NCBI GenBank assembly: GCA_947561395.2
Contig: OX387188.1
Location: 38,621,942 to 38,685,941, forward strand
Source of the DNA: Buxus sempervirens
Taxonomy: Eukaryota > Streptophyta > Magnoliopsida > Buxales > Buxaceae
Direction: 5' to 3'
Length of the DNA stretch: 64,000 nucleotides
The translations under genes and the position numbers were made by a program. The notes under the pieces were generated by a model that worked only from the letters and a program-made list of their open reading frames with translations, did not search any database and was not told the DNA's origin. Of this stretch, positions 49,101-59,610 are shown in pieces (the first letter of the stretch is position 1; the number at the start of each line of letters is the position of its first letter).

Positions 49101-51660
49101 ATATTATCAAATTTAGAAACATTTAGAAAATTAGAAACTTTCCTTTTAATAGATTTAAAAACTTTCCTTTTTAATAATTTAAAATTTGTAAATTAAGATT
49201 TTAGAAATAATTATCTTGTATAAAATTTAACAAACTTAGGAACTTTCCTTAGCATTTGTAAATATTTAAAATTTTGAAATTGTGAATAAATAATTTCTTT
49301 TCAGGGTGAAATCTAGATAAGGTAACTGGTTCATTGAACCACGGGTGGTTGGGTGCCTAACACCTTCCCAACCACTTAATTGAACCCCCTAACCCAGAAA
49401 TCTGGTTAAACCAAATTTAAAACTCCCATATGATTAATTATTTCTCTTGGTGTCCATCCACACCCAAAATTGAACCATGGATGGTGGCAACTCTATTGAC
49501 CCGAACCGACCGCCACGGGCCATGTTCTCACAAATATGATAAAAGAAATATAACTGTGGAAAGAAACAACAAAGAAAGCATCGAAACCATATAACCAGCT
49601 GAGACAATTATGATAAAATCATGAATACTAGCTATTACTAATTAGCCGCTTCCCCAAATGCCATCCCATCTCTTGCCATACCCTTCTTCACAAGTCAGTC
49701 AGCCAAGTTGCTTGCTGATCTGTTCACCCAGTGGACAAAAAAAAGTCATTGAATTTGCCAATGTCTAGGCTAGGTATAGCAACAGGGCAGGTTTTGGCAA
49801 AACCTGTCTGCCCCTGGAGGAGCCCACACGAAACCAAACATTCTACTAACCTGATCGAGGCAGACCTGGCTATCACATAACTTAAAAGAAACATACATTT
49901 TTACAGGAAAAAAAATGTAATTTCCAGCATATATAATACAGACATACACACAACACATATACTCACAGATACATATAAAAATATAGCATGGCAGGTTAAG
50001 ATCAAGTTGGACCAATCTAGAGCCCATCCCAAAAAACCGAACCTGATTTATGCATTAACCAAACTGATCCACTAGGTAGGGCAGCATGAGTTACCCATTT
50101 GAATCACAGTATTAAATCCCTATCATTGTCAACTTTGATCAAATTCCAAAGACACCATGAACCCATGGTAGTTCTACAGACCAATTAATAACCAAGGAAA
50201 GAACCACTTTCACAATCATTCTGTTTATCTCTAAATTCCTTATTTCTTCCATACCAAACAGAATCAATCCTGCATTAACCATTATAAACCCACAAAGTCA
50301 TCAATCACAAATCACCAAACGCCTGATCCCAACAAAATTTCATAACGAGGTAGAGTTTCATCTGTGCTCATTGTTTTGAACTCAAGAGTTAGAACTTTTC
50401 TCAATAGCTCGACAATGTTTTGTTTAATCCAGACCTTAGCCCGCATCTCACTTGGTTGACATTGAATGCAGCGAAAACAAGTTTACAGGCTCAGTCTAAA
50501 CAGGGCAGTGACATCATTTATCTAGAGACACCAACAATTTTGCAAATAACAAAATATCCTTAGAGAAAACTCCAGAAGGTATGAATTACAGCTTCATCCA
50601 ACAAAACGAAAATGGATACTTCCAGAAAGTAAAACAGCATTTATGTTTAGCTATCATGAGCAGCATTGTATGTCAGAGTTTGCAAGAATTTTCCTGGACA
50701 ACCTATACCAAAAGGCAAAAAAGATTTAAGACCTTTAAATAAAAGTTGACTTAGGAAATAACAAAAATAGTTCCAATGCATTTTTGAAATAATTTCCATA
50801 GAGGCATGACCAAAGATGAATATTTTATTGTGATACTACAATAAAAAAACATGAAATTACCTTCGTATCTGTTGATAACTTCTGACTCAGGTTGAATGTG
50901 CCCTGCTTCTTGTGCAAGATGAGATGCAAAAAAACCATGTCTAACAATTCCAGATTCTTTATGTTCTCCACATATCTACATTGAGTATGCATCAAACTAA
51001 TCACACAAGGCCACACAATTTTTTATAAGAAAGCTTTGAGAAATTATGAATGAGAATGTTTTACTAGTAAGCAAAAAACAAATATTAAAGGGATGAAAAA
51101 ATTCCACAAAAATCATGAAAGAAGATGAAGACATAACCATACATCACAATGGACAACATCATCAAGGTTCATCAATGTACAATTGGTGCAAAACCACTTC
51201 TTGCATGTCAAATGCTCCTGTAAGGGCTCCCAATCACTATCATCATCATCCCCATCATCATCATAGTCCCCCGGGTGATTGTACATATCTTGCCAAGTCA
51301 TTTCTCTATGCGGCCTCATCTTTTTCTATGGTAAAATCACATTAGGAGAAACATATTTTAGGATCCTTAAGAAAGCATTCAATGTTGCCAGTAATTATAT
51401 TTCTAAATTAATGCATCCTATGCTCTGCTTACACGAACAGCTTCATCCCGAATGTTCCCATTGAGATCTGCTGTAGTGTCAGAACGACAATTGTCACCAT
51501 AACTAGGGACAGAACTAGTTCCATCAGGACCAGAGTTTTCAAGTTTTCCATATAAGCAATCAAGACTGCCATGGCAGTGGACTCGCTCACTTTTCATATG
51601 GATATTATTCTCCATTTCCCCAGTTTTCAGACAACTCACTGCCATCGTTTCGGAGTCCAT
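31127..51660 (-). CDS. HDA15: Histone deacetylase HDA15 (RPD3/HDA1 class II) with RanBP2 zinc finger, 595 residues
   Basis: Seventeen coding exons (minus): 51660-51433, 51319-51143, 50975-50861, 46039-45963, 45248-45173, 44895-44831, 44534-44479, 43830-43707, 43604-43479, 43305-43255, 42483-42415, 42162-42054, 38324-38245, 32698-32616, 32523-32478, 32203-32032, 31260-31127. Every junction is GT-AG and in phase; an in-frame TGA precedes the ATG. HDA15 removes acetyl groups from histone tails and, in Arabidopsis, works with PIF and HY5-type factors to repress light and photosynthesis genes. An acidic run ([12 protein letters not shown], 94-105) precedes the RanBP2 finger (W118, C120, C123, C134, C137), the mark of HDA15. 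The deacetylase domain (about 190-510) keeps RPPGHHAG (308-315), zinc ligands Asp349, His351 and Asp440, and the catalytic Tyr480 in EGGYN. The basic C-terminus ([11 protein letters not shown], then [10 protein letters not shown]) is also conserved in type. Introns reach 5.5 kb through transposon insertions. Confidence 0.94.
31261..32031. other. Last intron of HDA15
   Basis: AT-rich apart from a GC-rich patch near 31330-31400. No gene or recognised repeat. Confidence 0.5.
33900..34284 (+). mobile_element. Truncated L1-type LINE tail with RNase H remnant
   Basis: The translation includes [10 protein letters not shown] then [12 protein letters not shown], the C-terminal part of the RNase H domain of plant L1 elements, with one frameshift. 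The sequence ends TCAATAAAATTTTATCACTT then ATCAAAA. ATATACATA occurs on both sides (33750-33758 and 34285-34293) and may be the target-site duplication, though it is short and AT-rich. Confidence 0.6.
35241..36387 (+). mobile_element. 5'-truncated L1-type LINE with 18-bp target-site duplication
   Basis: The insert 35259-36369 ends in a run of A and is flanked by ACTAATATGAGGGAGGGC (35241-35258) and ACTAATATGAGGAAGGGC (36370-36387), one mismatch in 18. It carries an open frame at 35457-36101 (214 codons) holding the zf-RVT zinc-binding domain of plant LINE reverse transcriptases (Cys115, Cys118, His131, Cys132 of that frame, with VNHLKNRGW before and [12 protein letters not shown] after). The reverse transcriptase itself is lost. 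It sits in an HDA15 intron on the opposite strand to the gene. Confidence 0.85.
40352..40667. repeat. Pair of 90-bp direct repeats separated by 135 bp
   Basis: Copies 40352-40442 and 40578-40667 both run from GTTAAA-GACCGTTGCACC through AAGCTTAAG, GATAGGTGAAGGC and CGTATTTAAGA to AAATATGATATTTCAACATT, with about 90 percent identity by eye. The layout recalls a small terminal-repeat retroelement (TRIM), but no primer-binding site was recognised. Confidence 0.55.
40925..41359. mobile_element. TIR element carrying an internal minisatellite
   Basis: The left end AAAAAAGGGTCAGTTTTTGG and an inner TCTATAAAGATC mirror the right end GATCTTTATAA...CAAAAAGTGACCCTTTTT. Between the arms lies the tandem array at 41068-41265. 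No target-site duplication was found and nothing is coded. Confidence 0.5.
41068..41265. repeat. Minisatellite, about 20-22 bp units
   Basis: About nine degenerate units of the form GATGCGCTTGTATCCCACGTA occur head to tail. Spacing is uniform with no unique spacers, so it is not a CRISPR-like array. Confidence 0.8.
45463..45795 (+). mobile_element. Two LINE tail fragments separated by (AAT)n in an HDA15 intron
   Basis: One tail ends CAAAATTTCATCACTTATCA plus A-run at about 45655 and runs into (AAT)n at 45648-45672. A second fragment contains the hairpin GGTACACTGTTTGTGTACC (45739-45757) followed by TTTCATCTTATCAAAG. Neither has coding sequence left. Confidence 0.55.
47339..49532 (+). mobile_element. 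Solo LTR of a large LTR retrotransposon (probably Gypsy), 2194 bp
   Basis: The left end is TGTCAGAAC and the right end GTTCTCACA, imperfect inverted repeats with TG...CA termini. The flanks are AATAT on both sides (47334-47338 and 49533-49537), a perfect 5-bp target-site duplication. A TATA box (CTATAAAAT, about 47853-47861) fits an LTR promoter. The right part, with GGGTGCCTAACACCTTCCC, GGTGGCAACTC and CCGCCACGGGCCATG, resembles sequence I associate with plant Gypsy LTRs. No internal domain or second LTR is present, so recombination between the two LTRs has left a single one. Confidence 0.75.
48640..49270. repeat. Diverged AT-rich tandem repeats inside the solo LTR
   Basis: A unit of roughly 110-130 bp, with TTTAGAAATAATTACCTTGTA, AACTTAGAAATTTTCTTC, GATTTGTATATTATCAAATT and AGAAAATTAGAAACTTTCC, recurs about four times with growing divergence. 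Confidence 0.7.
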
Positions 51661-52143
51661 ATTGCTTGTGCAGCCTACATCTCAAGTTTCTCATTCAGCA
51701 CCACCAATTAATAAGCAACGCAGTCATCATCAGAGCCCTGTAACCAACACTAGGAATGGACAGATACAACAATAAGAAGAAGGATTCTCATTCAGGTTAC
51801 TAAAGAGAGGCCAAAAGAAATGCAAACTGAGTAAAAAAACCTAGTTAGCATATTAACTTCAAAATGAAGATATTTTAAAGGTAATAAGAAAATCACTACT
51901 AAGCAAAAAGAAATAGAAAAATCTATGCAGACAACTGTAGATAACAATATGATGGAAATTTTAATACCAAGGCATAAACACCACTTCAAGGCTAGAAAAT
52001 AGTAGAAATCAACTATTTCAAGAAAAGGTAAAACTAAAATAAACATTAAGACTACAGTGGGAAAAAAAAGGCAAAACATTAAGACTACAGAAAAAAAAAA
52101 GGCAGATCAATAAATTATACCTCAATCCTACTGAAAACTTTTA

Positions 52144-53445
52144 GGGGGTGTTTGGTAGGGTTTGTGGATTCTAGATTATGGATTATAATTTGGATTTTGA
52201 AAAACTAGATTCTTAATACTAATTTTTAAAATCTAGAATCTTGTTTGGATACTTTGATTTTAGCAACCAAAATCCAGAATTGCGTTTGGTCGAATTTAGA
52301 ATAGATTGTATACTTGGTATGAGAACACCTATGCTTTCATGTCTAATGAGCACAATCGCATGAAAACAAGTAGATATGACACAAAAACTGAAACAAAAAG
52401 AATGAATTTGGAAAAGTAAAGTGATTCAAACATTTTAACAAGCATTTGGTGTCCATGATTTTTTGGACAAATTCATCGTTTTCAGCCGTTTTCTTTCAAA
52501 TTGCCGATCACCAGAAACAACATAAACAATCCCACATTGACAGCAACAAGAAGAAAAAAAACAAGTGGGAGACTTCAAAGTGTTATTAACATTCCAAGCC
52601 CCCTTGGCTTTTGGCCGGACAAAAATCCAAGCACAAGAAGAGCCAAGCCGGTGCAGTTCCAATTGATAGCATGCCCTTCCATCCCTTTGTGCCACGTTCA
52701 TGGATTAAACCTTGCTACCACCAGCCCTCAGTTGCTATCAGTTGACATTCTAAAGGCCATCGAGTTGCTTATTCGGTTATCCTGGCTCGTCAAGTGTTCC
52801 AATCCCTTCTTGTGCCCCAAGCTCAAGGCGGTCACTCTATTTCTTGAACCCTACCTAAGAGGGATATGATACCTTGTTCCCTCCCAAAAGTTTACAAATC
52901 ATGGATGCTGGATTGTTGTTGAGGGTTTCAAGAGGGAACAGTGAAGAGGGAGAGAGGAAAGGAAACGTCATGAGAGAAGAGGGATGTTGGATTGTTGTTG
53001 AGGGTTTCAAGAGGGAGCAGTGAAGAGGTAGAGATGAAAAAAAATGTCACTAGAGAAGAGGGTAAGAAAGCAATAAAGGGAGAAAGAGGGAGTGAGAGAG
53101 CAAGAAAGGGAGAGGGAGAAAGAGAGAGTGAGAAAAATAAGAGAGAGAATACCTGGTTTTTGTGCAATGGAGGGGAAAAAATTGAGGAAGACCGAACAAG
53201 GAACGAGAAGACAGGTCGCAAGTATCAGGCTTGTTCCCAAATTCGTAAAAATCCGGATTTTGGGTTTTATTCTATTAAGCGTCAAAATCCATAGAAGCCT
53301 ATAAAACATGGATTCTGGTTTTTGGCATGATTTTAAAAACTGATTTGAAAATCCAACTTTTAAAATCCCTACCAAACAGCTTAAGTGGATTGTAGACTTA
53401 GATTCTACCAGAATCCAAAATCCAGAAACCCTACCAAACGAACCC
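52144..53445. mobile_element. PIF/Harbinger-like element, 1302 bp, in the HDA15 leader region
   Basis: The left end GGGGGTGTTTGGTAGGGTTT matches the inverse of the right end, GGGTTCGTTTGGTAGGGTTT. The flanks are TTA at 52141-52143 and 53446-53448. No transposase is visible; short ORFs in it are not recognised. It contains an internal tandem duplication at about 52902-53061. Confidence 0.65.
52902..53061. repeat. Two tandem copies of an 80-bp block within the element
   Basis: Both copies contain TGGATTGTTGTTGAGGGTTT, CAAGAGGGA-CAGTGAAGAGG and TAGAGAAGAGGG or GAGAGAAGAGGG, at about 90 percent identity by eye. Confidence 0.75.
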
Positions 53446-56148
53446 TTAGTTTTTAGGATTCAGCTTGGCCCAACCATGTAGGTGCCATCAGGCAACATGG
53501 GACTTGTGAAAAGTAAAAGTTATGCAGAACATCAGGGAATTCATATAAAGATATTTCCAGAGGGTTTGTGATGAAACAATGATTTGAATCATAATCTGCC
53601 TTAGCATGCTGAAACAATTATTGTATTCACCTATACCACAACAACATTAGTAGAGGAAAAACTGTAAAAGGCAGTCCGGCTCTTACAATACTGTTTGCAG
53701 GAATTTTAACAGAAATATCAGAGATAGGATAGAAAAACAATACATGTGTTCCCAAAATAGTTCTGCAATCCACAGAATCAAGTATTGGATGATACTTGTG
53801 TTTATCAGTATCGAAGGTGACCAATCACACGTAGATCCCAGTGCCACAATATATATTTTAAAAAGGAGATTGGAACAGTCGATTCAGACCAGGTATCAGT
53901 GTGTAGAATGCAAGTTTCAGAAAGTATCACCTATCATTGTATCAATGCCAACCTGATATTCGTTGGCAATACATGGCAGACACATTTCTAACCCTCACAT
54001 ATTTCTTCCATATGACCTCCAATCCTCTTCAAAACATCAGTTTCTTCTTAATAATCCCTTCAAATATTTGAAAAAAATTTCTTGAGTTGATTTTAGTGGA
54101 TTGGAAGGAACTTTGGTAGGATTCTTGGTTTAAGAGCTTCATTTTACTTTCATCAAAATATATATATATATAAGATTCCTTCTAGTTTTAGAATTACACA
54201 TGAAAAGCATATATGGACTGATCTAGTAAAAAGATTTGTAAAAGTAAAGGACTTAATTGACATTTTCAATTTCTTGGATACTCTTAATATGAGTTTTTTG
54301 CACAATTATCTTGGTTTTATAGGTTCAAATTTCAATTTCTATCATCATATCTGTTACAATATTTTCTACAGCATTTCAGATGCTTTTTGGTGTGCACATG
54401 CCAATGGTGTTCACTTTTAAGAGCATGCATACCATGTTTGCATCAAGTTAGAAATCCACTTTAAAATTTGCACATACATCCTTTTTTTTATGCTGCTTTT
54501 TTATTGAACTATAAATTGGTTGAAGTCTATCATATTTTCCAGGATCAGTTGTAATTGGTCTGGGACCAACTACTGCATAGCACTATCACTGATAGATTTT
54601 GCTGGCAACATGCAACAGTACTGGTATAATTTATAAATGCTGAGTTTCAAAATCATCCTCCCACCACATCAAGTTTCTAACATAATTCTCATTTGAATTC
54701 TAGACTACTTAAATGATATTATTCATATATCATTTAAAGATATGATATAGGGTAAATTCAAATTCACCACTGGTTGTGCAACTTGCACAATCTGACATCA
54801 AGAGACCATTTGAAGCATCAAATAGCAAAGGCATACCTGAAAGAACATAAGGAAATTACGATACAAGCTAACAAATGGGGGTAATTAGGGGACATATCAC
54901 AGGACTTCTTCCTCCTTTATTCATTGCAAGCTGCTTTCAACAGAAAAGATCAAAAGAGTGCAATCCTACATCAGAAGTCATGTTGCCACCTGTTGCCACC
55001 ATCTTCCATTCTCCAAAAGTGGATGACCAAGCAAACCCCTGAGCCATACCAATCAATCCCAAATAAAACTACTCGAGTGCCAGTCTGAACTCCCATCAAC
55101 TGCACAAAAAAAATTCACAAGGATATGACTTGCTTCAAGTTTCAAATGAGATAACCCATGGGTATGCTTACAAGCCACCTTAATTGTGTCAACCCTATAC
55201 TTTCCCAACTTGTATGGTTAACATGTCATTGAGGCCTATCCATATGCAAATAACGTCACCAAGGTCCTCAAAAAACCAATCATCCAACACACCTAACACA
55301 ATCAAATTCACATATGATGTTATCACATCATCTTTTGGACAACCACAAAGCCTAGAAGCTTCATTGACATGCATTGAGAAAACAACTCTCATAAGTTACT
55401 CCTCAAACCACATTTAACAACTTACAACAACAGCATCCACATGTCATTGACCCAATTTATAATTATAAGCCCGCTATAAGCATGAGAGCAAGGCATCACC
55501 ACTAACCTTGTATACCATCCTGTACAATCCTGTGGTATTAGTCAAACACCCGCAACCCATGCAAGGCCCATATCACTAAGTGACCCCAACAAAAATGACA
55601 CAATCCTGTGAGATTGGTCATCTGCCTCTCCAGTGTGGTTTTTTATTTTCCCATACATACACAAAAAAGTCAAAAAATTTAAATATGAAAATATCTTAAA
55701 TTAAACACTTTTTAAGAAAATTCTACTCTGTAGAATATCCTTTAAAGGAGTACTTGCATAAATCAAAGCGATACAAAATTAGTTTAATATGTAAGGGTAT
55801 GATTAATAAGAAAATCATAATAATAAAAAATTTATTTTATACACTTCTATTGTTTTATAAATACACTCTTGACACACTCTAGGCACTACTAGTTTAAAAA
55901 TTGGTTCTTTCACCCTCATTGTGCTATTAGTTGGTGCTGTTCGATCTAAATTGTGTTAACTTACACCTAAACATGTTTATCGATAGAATATACAGTAAAA
56001 GCAAGTGAATGAACAATGTTAAGTGTTCAACCAGATTGAGTTTCTATTAGGTTCCCCAAGAAATAGAGAGAGGGAGGGTGATAGCACAGTCATTTGATTG
56101 ATGGAGGGGAAGTGGTGAGGCGATTTTGACATCTGATTAGGAGTGTCA

Positions 56149-57055
56149 AGTTCTTAGCATGTGAGCTGAACACTTCATTCAGCCACGTGCTCGAAACAGA
56201 AAATGAGATTGCAGATAGATTGGCTAATACAGGGGCAAGAAGATCTGATTTCTTAATCTGATTTCTTCACTGATAGACCAACAGATGTTGGGTAGTCAGC
56301 TATTGGAGTTTTGATTGTTGAGCTTTACTTGGGAATGTTGTTTCTTGTTACTTTTCTTTTGATGCTCTAACTTTCCTTTTTGGAGTCAGTTCTTAGATTC
56401 TGATTCCAGTTTCTGTACATATTGCTCTTATCTTACGTGTGTGTCTGTATATATATCTATTCGGCAGATGCCTAATAAATTTAGCATTTGTAAAGAGAAG
56501 GAAGAAGGCGTCGCTCATCTATTGGTGCATTGTAGGGGTGCTGCCAGATTATGGGATTTGGTTCTCCAAAGGTTCGGAATACAATGGGTTCAACCAAAAG
56601 ATTTCAAGCAAACCTTAGAAGCATGGGGTGGAAGAGAGGTAAATCCCTTGATGTTTTACTATGGAATTCAGCCCCGGCTGCTGTCATTTGGACTGTTTGG
56701 GGTGAGTTTGGACTATTTGGGGTGAAAGAAACAGTAGGGTATTCGAGAGTGTAGAAAGAGATTGGTCCCAGCTGGAAAAAGAGGTCCTAAAACTCATGCA
56801 TAGATGGTTAACATGTAGCCCAGAAGAGCTGAAAGTGTCACTCGAAGACTTCATGAAGTGCAACAGATTCTCCGATCTGGGTGGGGTAGTTAAAAGCTTT
56901 CATGATGTAACCAATAGCACCTTTTCATCATTCAAAATTATTTTAGTCTGCTGAAGTAAGTAGTCTAGTTTTTTGTATGGTACACAGTTTGTGTACCTAT
57001 TCTACCTTTTTTTGTTCCTATATATACCATGACCTCCTTTTTACTGATCCAAAAA
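56149..57055 (+). mobile_element. LINE remnants: RNase H tail followed by zf-RVT fragment
   Basis: At about 56149-56240 the translation shows LNTSFSHVLETENEIADRLA, the end of an L1-type RNase H domain. At 56465-56725 it shows MPNKFSICKEKEEGVAHLLV then HCRGAARLWDLVLQRFG, a zf-RVT domain with a later frameshift, ending in a LINE tail with the hairpin at 56979-56997. In an intact element zf-RVT precedes RNase H, so these are two separate truncated insertions. Confidence 0.65.
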
Positions 57056-58569
57056 TAAATTTTATATATGTATATATCTCTCTTCAATTAGTAACCACAA
57101 AAAGGAGCTATGCCATGCAACAATCATCCACCACTTGCCTAATATCAAGCAGAATCAATTATACCATAAAATCGACCAAAAAATTCATATAAAGCCCTTT
57201 CACTCTGCTCCCGTTTTAAATTTATGCTCCTAACCATCTGAATGGTCATCTCGTTTTTTCATTTTTGAAGATAATTTTAATAAAATAGTCACATAGCATC
57301 TCCGATAGATTAAACCCCCATATTCGCTGACTGTGTATAATTTCCTTATAAATACTAGTGTCACAAAAGAAGCCGAAGCGGGCTCAGACAGAAAATTCTC
57401 CATGAAGGCTACTAACTAGAGACGATGTCAGCTAACCATAACCCCATTGTATAGATTCATGGCAAACAGAGATCCACAAAACGATGTCCTCTTACAAACT
57501 TCACATCACCTACGGAACTTGAAGTGAACAATAGATATTATACATACAAGTAGCTCAATGAACACAGGAAAACCAAAAACATAAGAAGGGATTATTGCAT
57601 TCCCGTTGAAGAATAACATTCTGGATCAGTTAACTGAACCCTAATTCAAACGCATGACAAAGCTTCTTTCAAAATCGGCGACAAAAATAAAAAAAATACG
57701 GGCCGATGCAACGGAGAGTCGAAAGTAAGAAAACTTTTTACGAGCAAGACATGGGAACGGATCTGAGTTTGAGACGTTTACGCACCTCTGCTGATTGAGA
57801 ATCTCTCGCTCTCACCCGTCTGTCTTTAGCTTGGAATATTTGGCGAAAAACACCAAATGAGAAGGCGGGGAGGCAACACGCTGCCTGCGAGTCTCGTGAC
57901 CCGGGGCCTATTAAATATGTTTTTTGAATTTAACGGGCGGGGCAAATTGTTTCATGAACCGGGTCAAACCCGGATGTGAGGGGGTGACGAAACGGGTTGG
58001 TTTCTTGGTGACGGACCAAAGGGGCGACCGGCCAATAAGAGATTGTGCGTCGCGTTGAGTGGGCTGGACGCTACGAGAGGTTTAAGTAGGAATGGCAATG
58101 GACGAATTTGACAAAACCTTTGATAAAAGTATAAAACCTTAGGCTGCCACCGAGCCTTGAGACTATACCAAGCCTACACCTAACCCTATCAAGAAAACAG
58201 GGAATTAGAATTAATAATCTTTATCCAATTTCTTATAATTGGACTTTAAGCTTATCACAATCAATTATAATTCCTTACATGTCCTTTGTTTTTCATTATT
58301 ATATATTAGCAGGGTGCACGTGTATTACTGCACATAGAGAAAGAGAGAACAATTTCTACAACCGTATATATTTTGAATGAATAGACATAGTTTTGACTAT
58401 TTTAACTCTATATTAATTATGCCTTAACAACAAAAGGTAAGGACTCTTTAGAGAAGTCATGCATAATTGTTGGCACATTTCCCAAGGCATGTTCTCGTTA
58501 TATATGGTATAGAATTACATTGAATAATTAAAAGAATTAAAAGGAGGTCATAAGAGCTTTTGCTAATAG

Positions 58570-58885
58570 TAAGCAACCCACCATCTATTACCACTACCAA
58601 CATCATCACAATTGCTGCCACCGCCATACCATAACTACATAGCTACCAACACCACAATGCTACCACTACCACCACTAATATTACTACTGCCACCACTACA
58701 TCACCTCTACCACCATCATAAAACCCTTATTACAACCACTAACAAGTAACAACACTATCACGACCACTAACATTACCACTACCGTTATTGCCACCACCAG
58801 ACAACCATAACTACAACTACTATCAAAACCACCGCCGCGGCCACACCATTACTATCACCAAATTCACCACTACCACCACCACCTG
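58570..58885. repeat. Degenerate trinucleotide repeat rich in ACC/ACT
   Basis: The + strand is dominated by ACC, ACT, CCA and ACA triplets for about 300 bp (runs such as CTACCACTACCACCACTA). It has stops in all frames, so it is a decayed simple repeat rather than a coding tract. Confidence 0.8.
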
Positions 58886-59479
58886 ACTACTTATTTTGTT
58901 CTCTATTGATTTTTACACAAATTTCTTCACGTCAATTGATGTTGGAATTGGAATTAAAATGAAACCTAAGTTCTAAAATATTAATTTTTCATTACAAGTA
59001 CCAAAGAATAAAATATACCAACATGATATATGTATATACATATTCGGTTCAATCCGGTTTTACCAAAACATCAACCTAAAAACCAAACCAAAATTAATTC
59101 AAATTGTAGACTTTAGAACCTAAACCGAAACCATATGCTTTGAAACCCAATCCAGAGTCGGTTCACAGTTTTAAACGAATCAAGTTACCCCCTAGTCTCC
59201 ATATCCTCCCAACTTTTTAACTCTCTTTTAATATATTAAATTAAAATAAGTAAAACAATATAAATCTAATACATAAATATATTTTTACATATAAAGGATC
59301 TATAATGTGCTTTTAGTACATAAGACATAAGATACGTGCATAAATTTTGTGACCTATATGCATTAGATAGACAGCAATAAACCCAACCCAACCAAAAGCA
59401 AACCCAAACATTAACTGGTAGACCCGCATGCTAGGAGGGAAATCATCTACCATGTTTCCCAGTTTTGTTCCCTAAAGTG

Positions 59480-59610
59480 ATTGTGAGATGCTGCCATGTG
59501 GAGCATCTCACGGTCAATCCTTTTTGAATGTTGTAAATGTTTTAGGTGGGCCTCACATGGGAAAAAACATTGGCCATGAGATGCTTCACATGGCAACATC
59601 AGGGAGCAAA
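59480..59610. mobile_element. Small fold-back MITE, copy 2 of the family at 9.5 kb
   Basis: It starts TTGTGAGATGCTGCCATGTG then GAGCATCTCACGGTCAAT and ends CATTGGCCATGAGATGC then TTCACATGGCAACATC. This matches the reverse complement of 9482-9617 in the ends and in GTGGGCCT/TGGGCCTAC and AAAAAACATTGGCC blocks. Confidence 0.6.

Larger units (their letters stand above)
46040..50860. other. 4.8 kb HDA15 intron containing a solo LTR
   Basis: Apart from the LTR at 47339-49532 the intron is AT-rich. The hydrophobic ORFs near 46.1 kb are not similar to anything I know. Confidence 0.6.
51674..57850 (-). promoter_or_regulatory. Putative HDA15 leader intron and noncoding first exon
   Basis: An acceptor just before 51674 precedes the start-codon exon, which has 14 nt of leader, so a separate 5' exon is expected. 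A good candidate ends at 57786 (CAGAG before GTGCGTAA on the minus strand) in a CT-rich, less AT-rich stretch at about 57786-57850. Nearby minus-strand features are TTTTTCGCCAAA (an E2F-like site) near 57850 and ATTGG (CCAAT box) near 58030. The resulting leader intron would be 6.1 kb. This is inference from splice signals only. Confidence 0.4.

Noticed and set aside
51115-51345. His-rich + strand ORF (HHHHPHHHH-like)
   Set aside because: It is the antisense of the acidic Asp run in HDA15 exon 2.
52992-53294. 100-codon highly charged ORF
   Set aside because: It is a by-product of the GA-rich interior of the PIF/Harbinger-like element.
58600-58885. Thr/Pro/His-rich coding tract
   Set aside because: The ACC-rich DNA has stops in all frames and is a decayed simple repeat.
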